DNA of 64,000 nt, taken from assembly GCF_001975725.1 (NCBI RefSeq), contig NZ_CP019434.1, positions 1,203,041-1,267,040 of the forward strand, given 5' to 3'. Below are positions 7,468-16,714 of this stretch, one piece after another (position 1 is the stretch's first letter; each line of letters starts with the position of its first letter). The notes under the pieces were generated by a model. That model was not told the origin of the DNA. It was given only the letters and a program-made list of their open reading frames with translations, and made no database searches. This DNA comes from Acidihalobacter ferrooxydans. GTDB taxonomy: Bacteria; Pseudomonadota; Gammaproteobacteria; DSM-5130; Acidihalobacteraceae. The position numbers and the translations under genes are program-made.

Positions 7468-7822
7468 GACCTGTCCTCCTCAATGTGGCTCTGTGGCGGG
7501 AGTGATTTCCCAACCCACCCCAACATAACCCACGTGCGTTGAGGTTGGGCAGGTCAAAACATCATGTCTAGGAGCCTGTCGGACTAGGAAAGAATCGGCT
7601 GCGGCGATGGGATAATGGGCCCGCAACCCGCTCGTTTTCGTCGAATAGAGCCACTCGTCGTCATAAAGACCGGGCTACTGACCTCCAGTTCCCACGCGCC
7701 TCGCGACTGTTCTCCAGGTCCGGCAGACTCGCGGAGCACATGTCGCGGCAGTTCCTGAGGCGCCGCCGAAGTGTGTATGATTCGGCCTCGTCGGGTACTC
7801 CTTAATAACGAGAGGCACACGC
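7468..7822. other. Intergenic region: IS end, repeat B, exbB leader
   Basis: It holds the promoter-side end of the IS (to 7562), repeat B copy 2 (7570-7730) and about 90 bp of exbB leader. The leader has an AGAGG ribosome-binding site before the GTG start and a weak TATGAT at 7776. I see no gene. Confidence 0.6.
7570..7730 (+). repeat. Dispersed repeat family B, copy 2
   Basis: 161 bp, running from AGGAGCCTGTCGGACTAGGA to the inverted end TCCAGGTCCGGCAGACTC. It shares GCGATGGGATAATGGGCCC and TCGTCGAATAGAGCCACTCG with copy 3. It is non-coding, lies between the IS and exbB, and may supply the upstream boundary or a transcript end. Confidence 0.85.
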
Positions 7823-8470
7823 GTGTTCGAGATTATAAAAGCTGGCGGCTGGCTGATGCTGCCGATCATTCTCGCCTCGATTCTGGCCCTGGCGATCGTG
7901 CTGGAGCGGTTCTGGACCTTGCGCCGTTCGACGATCATCCCGCCGGGGCTGCTGGATGAAACCCTGCGCCAGCTCAAAGCGGGCGAACTGGATGCCAAGC
8001 GCCTGCAGGCGATCGAGGCCGGCTCGCCGTTTGGCCGCATCCTCGCCACCGGCGTGCGCAACCGCAATCGCACGCACGAGCTGATGAAGGAGCGGATTGA
8101 GGAAACCGGCCGCCAGGTGATGCACGAACTGGACCGCTACCTCAACACCCTGGGCACCATCGCATCGGTGTCGCCACTGCTTGGTCTGCTTGGCACGGTA
8201 TTCGGCATGATCCGTGTCTTCACGGTGATTACCTCGGTCGGCGTTGGCAATCCGCATGTCCTGGCTGGCGGCATTGCCGAGGCTTTGATTACCACGGCAG
8301 CGGGTTTGTGCGTTGCGATACCTGCGTTGATCTTTCATCGCTATTTCAGGGGGTTGGTGACTCAACTCGCCGTGGAAATGGAAGATGGTGCGGTGCGGAT
8401 GGTCGATGGTCTGCGTGGCATGAAAAACGCCCGCAGCACCCCGCCGGCATCCAAGGGGGCCAAGCCGTGA
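7823..8470 (+). CDS. exbB: MotA/TolQ/ExbB proton channel family protein
   Basis: A 215-residue inner-membrane protein with a first helix (GWLMLPIILASILALAIVLERF), a cytoplasmic loop, and two C-terminal helices containing SVSPLLGLLGTVFGMI and the GIAEALITTAAGLCVAIPAL motif typical of ExbB/TolQ. With ExbD it forms the proton-driven stator that energises TonB-like transducers. The GTG start is supported by AGAGG 8 bp upstream. The stop overlaps exbD, and this pair sits directly before msbA, as in Pseudomonas and relatives, where it is often called exbB2/tolQ-like. Confidence 0.9.
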   Translation: MFEIIKAGGWLMLPIILASILALAIVLERFWTLRRSTIIPPGLLDETLRQLKAGELDAKRLQAIEAGSPFGRILATGVRNRNRTHELMKERIEETGRQVMHELDRYLNTLGTIASVSPLLGLLGTVFGMIRVFTVITSVGVGNPHVLAGGIAEALITTAAGLCVAIPALIFHRYFRGLVTQLAVEMEDGAVRMVDGLRGMKNARSTPPASKGAKP

Positions 8471-8904
8471 ATTTTTACCGACGGGAGCGCCGTGGCGAGG
8501 ATCTCGGCATCGATATCGCGCCGCTCATCGATGTGGTGTTCCTGCTGCTCATTTTTTTCATGGTCACCACGACGTTCGATCATGTGTCCGAACTGCGCAT
8601 CGTGTTGCCCAAGGCCTCGGTCAGCGATACGACCAAGGTTGCGCATGCCCTGACCTTGAGCATCGACCGTCGCGGCCATTATTACCTCGGTGGACGTGAA
8701 CTCGTGAACACTCAGACGATAACGCTTTATCGGGCCTTGCGCGCGGCTATCGCCGCCAAGGGAGAAGGCGACAAGACGCCGCTGATCGTGCGCGCCGACG
8801 CGAAGGCACCCTACCAATCGGTCGTGACGGCCATGGATGTGGCCACACAACTGGGCCTGTCACGCATGTCGATTGCCACCAACAAGACCGCGCCAGCTCC
8901 CTGA
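8467..8904 (+). CDS. exbD: ExbD/TolR biopolymer transport protein
   Basis: A 145-residue single-pass protein. The start is a GTG at 8467 overlapping the exbB stop (GTGA). The one membrane helix (IDIAPLIDVVFLLLIFFMVTTTF) carries the essential Asp in PLIDVVF. A periplasmic domain ends in VVTAMDVATQLGLSRMSIAT. It partners ExbB in the stator. The stop overlaps the msbA ATG (ATGA), so exbB-exbD-msbA is tightly coupled. Whether the pair serves TonB uptake or envelope assembly cannot be read from sequence. Confidence 0.9.
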   Translation: MNFYRRERRGEDLGIDIAPLIDVVFLLLIFFMVTTTFDHVSELRIVLPKASVSDTTKVAHALTLSIDRRGHYYLGGRELVNTQTITLYRALRAAIAAKGEGDKTPLIVRADAKAPYQSVVTAMDVATQLGLSRMSIATNKTAPAP

Positions 8905-10679
8905 TGTCCGCTCCAGCGTCAGCGAATGGGTTCGGCGTCTATCGCCGTCTGCTCACCGAGTCCCTGCGTTATTGGCCTTATCTGCTGCTGGCGATCATCG
9001 GCATGACGCTGACCGCGGCTACGCAGCCGGTGATGGCCGCATTGATGAAGCCGCTGCTGGACGGCAGCTTCGTGGAGCACAATCTGGCGACCATCACCTG
9101 GATTCCCGCGGTGCTGGTCGGTCTGTATCTGGTGCGCGGCATCGCCAGCTACATCGCCGCCTATTTCATGGCCTACGTTGGCACGCATGTGGTCATGGAC
9201 CTGCGCGGGCGCATGTTCGACCGCCTGCTGCACATGCCGGTGCGGTTCTTCGATAATTCGTCGTCCGGCGAGCTGCTGGCCAAGTTGACCTACAACGTCG
9301 AACAGGTCGCCGGTGCATCGACCAGCAGTTTCACCATTCTGATCCGCGACAGCATCACCGCGTTGGGTCTGCTGCTCTGGGTGTTCTACCTCAGCTGGAA
9401 ACTCAGCCTGATTTTCCTGGTGCTCTTCCCGATCATCGCCGGTATCACCGCCGCGGTAACCAAAATTTTTCGCCGCTTGAGTCACGGCATTCAGGATGTG
9501 GTTGGCGAGGTGACACATGTTTCGGAGGAGATGATCGAAGGGCAGCGCGTGGTCAAGCTGTTCGGCGGCGCGGCGTACGAGCAGGCCCGCTTTGACGATG
9601 TCAATCGCAGAAGCCGACTTTTGCGCCTGCGTTCGACCGCCACCGAAGCGGCCAGCCTGCCGCTCATGGAGTTCATCGCCTCCATCGGTATTGCTTTCAT
9701 CATCTATCTGGCGACGTCCGGTACGCTGCTGCAGACGATGAGTGTCGGCAGCTTCGTATCTTTTGTCACCGCCGTGTTGATGCTGATGGAGCCGCTGCGC
9801 CGACTGGCGCAGATCAACCCCACGCTACAGCGCGGCATTGCCGCCGGTGAGACGATTTTCGAACTGCTCGACGCCGAGCCGGAACGGGATCAGGGAAAGC
9901 AGCGTCTGGAGCGCGCCGAAGGGCGCATCGAGTACCGCGACGTCGAGTTCTGTTACGACCCGGCCAAGGGCAAAGTGCTGCAGAGCATCAACCTGAACAT
10001 CGAGCCGGGCGAGACGGTCGCGCTGGTCGGCCGCTCCGGCAGCGGCAAGAGTACGCTGATCAACCTGCTCCCGCGCTTTTATGAACTCGAACGCGGCGAC
10101 ATCCTGATCGACGGCGTGTCGATCGCAGACCTCGCGCTGGACAGCCTGCGCCGCCAGTTCACCTACGTCGGTCAGCAGGTCACGCTATTCAACGACACCA
10201 TCGCCAACAATATTGCCTACGGCGAGCAGGGTGGCGCGACGCGCGAGGAAATCATCGCGGCAGCACGCGCGGCACATGCCTGGGAGTTCATCGAAAAACT
10301 GCCGCAGGGGCTGGACACGCTGGTCGGCGAGAACGGCGTGCTGCTCTCCGGCGGTCAGCGCCAGCGTCTGGCCATCGCCCGCGCGCTGCTCAAGAATGCG
10401 CCGATTCTGATTCTTGACGAAGCCACCTCGGCGCTGGACACCGAATCCGAGCGTCACATCCAGGCCGCGCTGGAAACGCTGGTGCGCGGGCGCACCACGC
10501 TGGTCATCGCCCACCGCCTGTCGACCATCGAAAGCGCGGATCGTATCGTGGTCATGCACCAGGGGCGTATTGTCGAGATCGGCTCCCATGCCGAACTGAC
10601 GGCGCGCGACGGGGTCTACGCGCGTCTGCAACGCATGCAGTTTCAAGACAAGCCGCTGGCGGTCGCCGATGGGTCGTGA
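8904..10679 (+). CDS. msbA: Lipid A export ATP-binding/permease protein MsbA
   Basis: A 591-residue half-transporter with an N-terminal six-helix membrane domain and a C-terminal ATPase. Walker A is GRSGSGKST near residue 376, the signature is LSGGQRQRLAIARAL near 481, and Walker B is ILILDEATSALD near 502, with the switch His in VIAHRLST. MsbA flips core-lipid A across the inner membrane. Location before a WaaA-like gene, lpxK and kdsB supports the lipid A assignment over a drug exporter. The ATG overlaps the exbD stop. Confidence 0.95.
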   Translation: MSAPASANGFGVYRRLLTESLRYWPYLLLAIIGMTLTAATQPVMAALMKPLLDGSFVEHNLATITWIPAVLVGLYLVRGIASYIAAYFMAYVGTHVVMDLRGRMFDRLLHMPVRFFDNSSSGELLAKLTYNVEQVAGASTSSFTILIRDSITALGLLLWVFYLSWKLSLIFLVLFPIIAGITAAVTKIFRRLSHGIQDVVGEVTHVSEEMIEGQRVVKLFGGAAYEQARFDDVNRRSRLLRLRSTATEAASLPLMEFIASIGIAFIIYLATSGTLLQTMSVGSFVSFVTAVLMLMEPLRRLAQINPTLQRGIAAGETIFELLDAEPERDQGKQRLERAEGRIEYRDVEFCYDPAKGKVLQSINLNIEPGETVALVGRSGSGKSTLINLLPRFYELERGDILIDGVSIADLALDSLRRQFTYVGQQVTLFNDTIANNIAYGEQGGATREEIIAAARAAHAWEFIEKLPQGLDTLVGENGVLLSGGQRQRLAIARALLKNAPILILDEATSALDTESERHIQAALETLVRGRTTLVIAHRLSTIESADRIVVMHQGRIVEIGSHAELTARDGVYARLQRMQFQDKPLAVADGS

Positions 10680-11805
10680 TCCGCAGGGTTATGGCAGCGG
10701 TTGGTGGGCGGCGCTGAGTGCCGACAGACGCGATCGCCGCGCGGGCGCTGCGGCCCGCGCCAATGCACGCCGGGGCTATCTGCTGGCGCCCAAGGGGGAG
10801 GGCAAGGTGATCTGGTTCAAGGCCGGCGGCACAGCCGAGTCCGTGCTGCTCGCCTGCGAACTGCTCGGCGCATTGCGCGAAAAACGTCTCGACGTGCGTC
10901 TGGCGCTGACCTTCGAACGCGACGATGCCGACATCATCGAACCGCGCGTGCGCGGTCTGCGCAAGATCGGCCTGGGGTACGGACCGGGCGACCGGCCGGC
11001 GGCGGTGGCGCGCGTTATGGAGCGGCTGTCTCCCTTTGGCCTGATCCTGGTCGACACCGCACCGCGACCGAACCTGCTCAAGGCGGCGAGCGCCGCAGGC
11101 ACGCATGTCGTCGCCTTCAATACCGCGCCCGGCGCAGTTGCCGTAGAGGCGGCTTATCCGGTCGACGCGGCCCAGGCATCCGCCTGGATCGATGCAGGGC
11201 TGGCCGATGCAGTGGCCGAACCGGTCGATCCGCTGGCGCTGTTCGTCGAGGCTCAGGCCGACACCACGTTACACAGTCTCGTCGCCGCCGGGCAGGACGA
11301 CCTCAAGCTCTGGTGGTGGCACGGACCGGACACTGAACGCGCCGATTTCGTGCGCCGCTGGCGCGCCAGCACGCTTGCCGCCGACAGCGTGTTATTCGTC
11401 TCCGGCGATGCCTTCAACGTCGCGGTTGCCGACCTGCGCATCAGTGCCTGGGATCGCAGCGCGCTGCCGCCGGGCCGCGTGGTCGCGCTGGACGATTCGC
11501 GCTGGACAGCCGCCGTCGCCAGCGCCGTCGATGCCGGATATCTGGGCACCCCGCAGCGGCGCGTGTACTGGCAGGCACTGGCTGGCAACAGTGCGTTCTG
11601 CGTCGCGCCGACGCATCCGCTGGCTGACGCTCCGCTGCCGGTCGCGGCCGATGCGGACGCGGTCTTGCGCGATTGGTCGATGCTGCGCGAAGCGCCCGCT
11701 GCGGCGCGCCAGCGCGGCGACGCCGGCCGTCGCCGTTTCTGGGACGAACGGCGCCACGCCAAGCAAGTGATGGACGAATTCCTGCAGCGTGCTTTCGACT
11801 GGTAG
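10669..11805 (+). CDS. Divergent WaaA/KdtA-like glycosyltransferase
   Basis: A 378-residue protein whose N-terminal half follows the pattern of Kdo transferases (GT30). VIWFKAGGTAESVLLACELL replaces the usual IW-hAvSvGE stretch, and FGLILVDTAPRPNLLKAA matches the family PNLL region. The C-terminal half has a GT-B-like ending. The catalytic Glu of the SVGE motif may correspond to Glu in GGTAE, but the motif is not canonical. The gene overlaps msbA by 11 bp and precedes lpxK, so a role in the lipid A/Kdo pathway is likely. I infer either a diverged Kdo transferase or a related inner-core sugar transferase. Confidence 0.5.
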   Translation: MGRDPQGYGSGWWAALSADRRDRRAGAAARANARRGYLLAPKGEGKVIWFKAGGTAESVLLACELLGALREKRLDVRLALTFERDDADIIEPRVRGLRKIGLGYGPGDRPAAVARVMERLSPFGLILVDTAPRPNLLKAASAAGTHVVAFNTAPGAVAVEAAYPVDAAQASAWIDAGLADAVAEPVDPLALFVEAQADTTLHSLVAAGQDDLKLWWWHGPDTERADFVRRWRASTLAADSVLFVSGDAFNVAVADLRISAWDRSALPPGRVVALDDSRWTAAVASAVDAGYLGTPQRRVYWQALAGNSAFCVAPTHPLADAPLPVAADADAVLRDWSMLREAPAAARQRGDAGRRRFWDERRHAKQVMDEFLQRAFDW

Positions 11806-11843
11806 CCAGCGCCGGATGCCCCGCCTCGCGCCGGAACCCCCGC

Positions 11844-12833
11844 ATGTCGCTTGAACAACGCGTGCAGCAACTGTGGTCGCGCTGCGGGCCGGTATCCACG
11901 TTGCTGCTGCCCCTGTCCGCGCTCTATTGCGCCGTGGTCCGGCGCCGTCGCCATGCATTCCTCGCCGCACCGCCGCCAGCGCTGCCGGTGCCGGTCGTCG
12001 TGGTCGGCAATATCACCGTTGGCGGCACCGGCAAGACACCGATGACCATCGCACTGTGCGAGTGGCTGCGCGGGCAGGGCTGGCGGCCGGGCGTGGTGAG
12101 TCGCGGGTACGGCGGCAGTGGCGCGCGTGAGCCAAAAAGCGTACAGGCGCAAAGTCGCGCGAGCGAGGTCGGTGATGAGCCGCTGTTGATCGCGCTACGC
12201 GCGCAGGTGCCGGGGTGTGTGTGCGCCGATCGCATGGCCGCGGCGCAGGCGTTGCTGGATGCGCAAGCCTGCGACATCCTGATTGCCGACGATGGCTTGC
12301 AGCACTATCGTCTGCCACGCGATGTCGAGATTGCCATGCTCGACGGTCGGCGGCGCCTCGGCAATGGCCGCTGCCTGCCCGCCGGGCCGCTGCGTGAGCC
12401 GGCGATCCGCTTGCAGGCGGTCGATTTTGTGATTGTCACCGAGGGTCAGCCCGGCGCGGGCGAATACGGCATGGCCTTGCGTCTGGACGCTGCGTGGGCG
12501 CTGCGTGAGCCGACGCGGCGCCAGCCGCTGAGCTCATTCGCAGCGCAACCGGCGGTGCATGCGGTGGCCGGCATCGGCCACCCCGAGCGCTTCTTCGCGG
12601 CGTTGGAGGCCGCCGGATTGGCCATCGTTCGACATGCTTTTCCAGATCACCACGGCTTCGATGCCGACGATCTTGCCTTCGGCGATGACGCGCCGGTGCT
12701 CATGACTGAGAAGGATGCCGTAAAATGCCTGGACTTCGCGCCGGCCGCCTGCTGGGCGGTGCCGGCAACCGCTGATCTGCCGCCCGACTTTACGGACGCG
12801 CTCGCCGCACGCTTGAGGACGCACCATGGATAG
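11844..12833 (+). CDS. lpxK: Tetraacyldisaccharide 4'-kinase LpxK
   Basis: A 329-residue P-loop kinase that phosphorylates the 4' position of the lipid A disaccharide. After an N-terminal membrane-associated helix ([15 protein letters not shown]) come [15 protein letters not shown] (Walker A), VVSRGYGG, and [21 protein letters not shown] chose the ATG at 11844, which gives the standard family N-terminus; the longer upstream frame is not conserved in character. It overlaps the next gene by 8 bp. Confidence 0.95.
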   Translation: MSLEQRVQQLWSRCGPVSTLLLPLSALYCAVVRRRRHAFLAAPPPALPVPVVVVGNITVGGTGKTPMTIALCEWLRGQGWRPGVVSRGYGGSGAREPKSVQAQSRASEVGDEPLLIALRAQVPGCVCADRMAAAQALLDAQACDILIADDGLQHYRLPRDVEIAMLDGRRRLGNGRCLPAGPLREPAIRLQAVDFVIVTEGQPGAGEYGMALRLDAAWALREPTRRQPLSSFAAQPAVHAVAGIGHPERFFAALEAAGLAIVRHAFPDHHGFDADDLAFGDDAPVLMTEKDAVKCLDFAPAACWAVPATADLPPDFTDALAARLRTHHG

Positions 12834-13011
12834 AAAACTGCTCGACATTCTCGTCTGCCCGGTCACCAAGGGTCCACTCATTTACAACAAGGCGAATCAG
12901 GAATTGATTTCCAGATCGGCGCGGCTGGCCTACCCGATCCGCGACGGCATTCCGGTGATGCTGGAAGAAGAAGCGCGTCCGCTGACCCAGGAGGAGGTCG
13001 AAGCGCTGTGA
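12826..13011 (+). CDS. ycaR: Trm112 family protein YcaR
   Basis: A 61-residue Trm112-like protein, beginning [18 protein letters not shown] with [16 protein letters not shown] in the middle. This is the standard small protein between lpxK and kdsB. The single Cys (LVCP) replaces the paired cysteines of zinc-binding Trm112 relatives. It overlaps lpxK and kdsB at its ends, so expression is coupled. Its exact bacterial role is not settled. Confidence 0.9.
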   Translation: MDRKLLDILVCPVTKGPLIYNKANQELISRSARLAYPIRDGIPVMLEEEARPLTQEEVEAL

Positions 13012-13769
13012 GCTTCCGTGTCGTCATTCCGGCGCGCTACGCCTCGACGCGCTTGCCCGGCAAGCCGCTGCAGCCGTTGGCCGGGCGGCCGATGATCGCG
13101 CACGTATTCGAGCGCGCTTGCGCGGCGGGGGCGGACGAAGTGCTGGTGGCGACTGACGACCCACGCATCGCCGAGGCCTGCGCAACCTTCGGCGCGTCCG
13201 TGGCAATGACCTCGGCCACGCACCGCTCAGGCAGTGAACGGCTGGCAGAAGTCGTCACGCAGCGCGGCTGGCCTGACGACGCGGTGGTCGTCAATTTGCA
13301 GGGCGACGAGCCGCTTACGCCGCCGGCAGTGATCCGGCAGGTGGCCGAAGACCTGCTCGCGTTTCCCGAAGCGAGCGTATCCACGCTGTGCGCGCCGCTT
13401 CACAGCGCCGCGCAGCTCAACGATCCGCATACGGTCAAAGTGGTGCGTGACGCGGCGGGCTACGCACTGTATTTCAGTCGTGCGCCGATCCCCTGGGAAC
13501 GCGACGCGCTCGGCGCCGAAACGCGCGAAAGCCCTATCGGATGGCGCCATATCGGGCTGTACGCCTATCGCGCCGGCTATCTGCGCCGTTATGTCGAACT
13601 GCCCCCCTGCGCGCTGGAAGAGCTTGAAAAGCTGGAGCAATTGCGCGTGCTCTGGCATGGGGCACGGATCCATGTCGCCGAAGCCGTCGAGGTGCCGGGC
13701 CACGGCGTGGACACGCCGGACGACCTCGCGCTGGTCGAAGCGCTGCTCGCGCAACGCGCACACGGCTGA
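13008..13769 (+). CDS. kdsB: CMP-Kdo synthetase (3-deoxy-manno-octulosonate cytidylyltransferase)
   Basis: A 253-residue cytidylyltransferase that activates Kdo with CTP for lipid A core assembly. The N-terminus shows [17 protein letters not shown], the nucleotide-binding signature. VNLQGDEPL supplies the metal-binding Asp, and RAPIPWERD and [12 protein letters not shown] follow. The GTG start overlaps the ycaR stop. It ends the lipid A/Kdo run that starts with exbB. Confidence 0.95.
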   Translation: MSFRVVIPARYASTRLPGKPLQPLAGRPMIAHVFERACAAGADEVLVATDDPRIAEACATFGASVAMTSATHRSGSERLAEVVTQRGWPDDAVVVNLQGDEPLTPPAVIRQVAEDLLAFPEASVSTLCAPLHSAAQLNDPHTVKVVRDAAGYALYFSRAPIPWERDALGAETRESPIGWRHIGLYAYRAGYLRRYVELPPCALEELEKLEQLRVLWHGARIHVAEAVEVPGHGVDTPDDLALVEALLAQRAHG

Positions 13770-13801
13770 AATTCGCACTGTCTGCGAGTCCGTTCCGCGC
13801 G

Positions 13802-13848
13802 TCTGACTGCGGCGAGAATCTGACTGCGGCGAGAAAAACATTCTCGCC
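13802..13848 (+). repeat. 17-bp tandem repeat with hairpin after kdsB
   Basis: TCTGACTGCGGCGAGAA occurs twice in direct tandem (13802-13818 and 13819-13835). The second copy's GGCGAGAA pairs with TTCTCGCC at 13841-13848 to form a perfect 8-bp stem with a 5-nt loop. No T-run follows, so it is a terminator-like hairpin at best. Confidence 0.6.
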
Positions 13849-14060
13849 CGATCATTCATCTGATGAAGCGCAGTTGAATGCGCCCTGAAGCACGGGGCAT
13901 TTTCTTTGTCGGACATCGCGAAACCATCCCGCGCACACAGACAATCCTTGCTGATTCCAACTCACTGTGCTTTTTTCACGGCGCCTGACAGGCCCCAGCG
14001 ATTATGATAAGGCGGTCGTGAGCATGACTTTCACGAGATTCATTCCAACGAGATCCACCC

Positions 14061-14606
14061 ATGAATGCACCCCGCGTATACGCTGTTGCGGCCCATCCTG
14101 CGCACGATTTCTCCAAACCGCCGCAGCGCGAAATCCGTCTGCTCGAAGGTCTGGGCGTGGAGGGCGACGCGCATTGCGGCGCCACTGTCCAGCACCGCTC
14201 GCATGCCCGGCGCGACCCCGGCAAGTCCAATTTGCGTCAGGTGCATCTGATCCACCACGAACTGTTCGCGGAACTGGCTGCACAGGGGTTCACTGTGGCG
14301 CCCGGCGCAATCGGCGAAAACGTCACCACCGAAAGTCTGGACCTGCTTGATCTGCCGGTCGGGACGGAGCTGACACTGGGCCCGACCGCCGTCGTGAGGC
14401 TGACCGGCCTGCGCAACCCGTGCCGACTGCTGGACCAGTTCCAACCGGGGCTGATGGCCGCCTTGCTGGAGCGCGATGCGCACGGCGACGTGTGGCGCAA
14501 ATCCGGCGTAATGGGCGTGGTGATCGCGAGCGGCACCGTGCGTCCCGGCGATCCGATCGATGTCCGTCTGCCGGCAGTGCCTCGGCGGCGGCTCGAACCT
14601 GTTTAA
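14061..14606 (+). CDS. MOSC domain-containing protein
   Basis: A 181-residue MOSC domain protein (related to molybdenum cofactor sulfurase C-termini). Landmarks are GLGVEGDAHCGATVQHR near the N-terminus, IGENVTTESLDL, and the conserved Cys in GLRNPCRLLDQF. Stand-alone MOSC proteins are thought to handle activated sulfur or Moco-related chemistry; the substrate here is unknown. The hydrolase gene follows after 7 bp and is probably co-transcribed. The preceding 291 bp contain only the tandem repeat/hairpin and no obvious gene. Confidence 0.85.
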   Translation: MNAPRVYAVAAHPAHDFSKPPQREIRLLEGLGVEGDAHCGATVQHRSHARRDPGKSNLRQVHLIHHELFAELAAQGFTVAPGAIGENVTTESLDLLDLPVGTELTLGPTAVVRLTGLRNPCRLLDQFQPGLMAALLERDAHGDVWRKSGVMGVVIASGTVRPGDPIDVRLPAVPRRRLEPV

Positions 14607-14613
14607 TCGGTCT

Positions 14614-15483
14614 ATGACGCACACGGATCGTCTGCTCGACACGCCACATGGACGCTTCGCCGTGCGCGATTATGGCGGCACGGGGCGCGACCTTCTGCTG
14701 GTGCACGGGACAGGCCATAACCTCGAAGTGTGGACGCCTGTCGCGCAACGGCTGAGCGCGGATTTTCATGTGCTTGCCTTCGATTTGCGTGGCCATGGCC
14801 TGACGGAGGTCGACTCGACCGATGCGGAGCGCTACTGGCGCGACATCGGCGACGTTGCCGCCGCCCTGCAACTCGATTGTCCCGTCTTGGTAGGCCACTC
14901 GACCGGCGCCTATGCCGTCACCGCCCATGCGGCCGCTGGCGGTGCCTGTGCCGGTCTCGTGCTGCTCGACGGTTTCGTACTCGACGCCCGCATGACGGCG
15001 GAGCAGGCTGCCGCCTGGCGGCTCGACCGCGAAAAGCCGTGGTCGCTCTATCGGTACGGCTGGCTGACAGATGAAGCCACCATGAACGTCTATATCGCAC
15101 AGCAGTGCGCACAGAGGGACGGACCCCATGCCGGAGTACCACCGGCGTTGATCAAGGCGTACCTGCGGCGGGCATTCAGCCGGCAGTCAGAGGGCTATGT
15201 GCGCCGCCCGACCCTGGACGACCTCGAAGCCGTCTGCCGCAATGACCCCACCGCAGCGATCTATCCGGCGCGGGAAATCTATGCGCAAGTGCGCGTGCCG
15301 ACGGTGTTCGTACTGGCCGGTGCCGGACCCTATGCGGCGCGTCGTGCGCAGATCGAAGCGCTTGCCGAGCAGGTAGGAGAGGGCTGGTTTACGCCGATTG
15401 AAGCAGGCCATAACCTGCACATGCAGGCACCCGAAGAAGTTGCTGCTTGTGTGCAGGCGCACGTTTCGGTGATGAGCGCGTAA
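14614..15483 (+). CDS. Alpha/beta-fold hydrolase
   Basis: A 289-residue alpha/beta hydrolase. The oxyanion loop is LLLVHGTGHNLEVW, the nucleophile elbow is VGHSTGAYAV (Ser around residue 98), and the late His is in EAGHNLHMQAPEEV. The acid is probably in the AGAGPYAARR strand region. The substrate is unknown. The ATG at 14614 gives a family-like start. It may form a two-gene unit with the MOSC gene. Confidence 0.85.
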   Translation: MTHTDRLLDTPHGRFAVRDYGGTGRDLLLVHGTGHNLEVWTPVAQRLSADFHVLAFDLRGHGLTEVDSTDAERYWRDIGDVAAALQLDCPVLVGHSTGAYAVTAHAAAGGACAGLVLLDGFVLDARMTAEQAAAWRLDREKPWSLYRYGWLTDEATMNVYIAQQCAQRDGPHAGVPPALIKAYLRRAFSRQSEGYVRRPTLDDLEAVCRNDPTAAIYPAREIYAQVRVPTVFVLAGAGPYAARRAQIEALAEQVGEGWFTPIEAGHNLHMQAPEEVAACVQAHVSVMSA

Positions 15484-15751
15484 ACCTGAATTTCTCTCTC
15501 TAAGGATTACCAGTCCTACATGACATCTTTGCTTGCCCCTGGGAAGGCTCACAATGTATTGGGAAAAGGTTGGCAATGTCATCCTTCGAATCGGTGAGTA
15601 CTGTGCTGATCAGCGGTGGCAAGCTGCCAGTGCGTGTGGCATTCCTCATGTATTTTCCATGCGCTTGACTGATTTTGTTTTATATTCAGCTTGTTAGGCC
15701 GTATTAAAAGCCAATTTTGAACTCCGAACCTTGAGTTGTTATGCTCCGGCC

Positions 15752-16714
15752 ATGACCGTTATTTCTCGATCGGATACGCCGGCTGTGCGTTTCGTCGATA
15801 TCGACGAAACGCACGCCGGACAGCGTCTCGACAATTTTTTGCTGGGCGAACTCAAGGGTGTCACGCGCAGTCTCGTCTATCGCATCGTGCGCAAGGGCGA
15901 GGTGCGGGTGAATAAGGGGCGGGCTAAGCCGACGTATCGGCTCGTCGCGGGCGACCGGGTTCGCATTCCGCCGCTGCGTCTTGCGTCGCCGGCGACGGGG
16001 GCGAAGTCCGTTGTACCGGCATCCATGGCGACGGCCCTGGATACCGCCGTATTGTATGAGGACGCGGAGCTGCTGGTTCTCGACAAACCCGCCGGGCTGG
16101 CCGTGCATGGCGGAAGTGGTCTGCGCTTCGGGGTGATTGAGTCGCTGCGCGAGTTGCGACCGCATACGCCGTTTCTGGAGCTTGCCCATCGGCTGGATCG
16201 CGAGACCAGCGGCGTGCTGGTGCTGGCAAAATCCCGGGGGATACTCGTGCAGTTGCATGCCCTGTTGCGCGAGGGGGGTATGCACAAGGAGTATCTCGCG
16301 CTGCTGGTCGGGGCTTGGCGGGGGGGCAGTCGCACGGTCGATGCGCCGCTTGCGCGCAGCGCACGACGTGGCAACGAGCGCCTTGTTGAAGTCAGCGAGG
16401 AGCAGGGTGCCGCCGCCGTCAGCCGGTTCCGGCCAGTGCGCCGCTGGCGGGAGCATACCCTGGTCGCCGTGGATATCGGCACCGGGCGCACGCATCAGAT
16501 TCGGGTGCATGCGGCAAGCCTCGGCTACCCTGTCGTCGGCGATGCGAAGTACGGTGATTTTGCGGCCAATCGCGGTGCGCGAGACAGGGGACTCAAACGG
16601 CAATTTCTGCATGCGGCGTCGCTGGCGTTTCAGGTGCCGGATTCGGGGCGCAAGTTCCGTTTCGAGGCACCGTTGCCGGAGGACTTGCAGGCGTACCTGG
16701 ACCGATTGGGATGA
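15752..16714 (+). CDS. rluC: 23S rRNA pseudouridine synthase RluC
   Basis: A 320-residue pseudouridine synthase with an N-terminal S4 domain (AGQRLDNFLLGELKGV and LVYRIVRKGEVRVNKGR) and a catalytic domain bearing HRLDRETSGVLVLAKS, where the Asp is the nucleophile. GTGRTHQIRVHAASLGYPVV is motif III. RluC modifies U955, U2504 and U2580 of 23S rRNA in E. coli. I chose the ATG at 15752. It overlaps the HAD gene by 4 bp; the rluC-HAD-yceF-yceD-rpmF-plsX neighbourhood matches E. coli, here with an inserted carboxylase pair. The rne gene that often diverges from rluC is absent. Confidence 0.92.
   Translation: MTVISRSDTPAVRFVDIDETHAGQRLDNFLLGELKGVTRSLVYRIVRKGEVRVNKGRAKPTYRLVAGDRVRIPPLRLASPATGAKSVVPASMATALDTAVLYEDAELLVLDKPAGLAVHGGSGLRFGVIESLRELRPHTPFLELAHRLDRETSGVLVLAKSRGILVQLHALLREGGMHKEYLALLVGAWRGGSRTVDAPLARSARRGNERLVEVSEEQGAAAVSRFRPVRRWREHTLVAVDIGTGRTHQIRVHAASLGYPVVGDAKYGDFAANRGARDRGLKRQFLHAASLAFQVPDSGRKFRFEAPLPEDLQAYLDRLG

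Larger units (their letters stand above)
5923..7562 (-). mobile_element. IS110-family (IS1111-like) insertion sequence
   Basis: The boundaries are set by matching subterminal inverted repeats: ATGTTTTGACCTGTC at 5923-5937 and GGCAGGTCAAAACAT at 7548-7562. The single transposase is on the minus strand, with ~95 bp of leader and a long ~345-bp tail. A long non-coding segment downstream of the transposase plus subterminal IRs is the layout of the IS1111 subgroup. The element sits exactly at the right end of repeat A copy 1 and 7 bp before repeat B copy 2. Confidence 0.85.
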
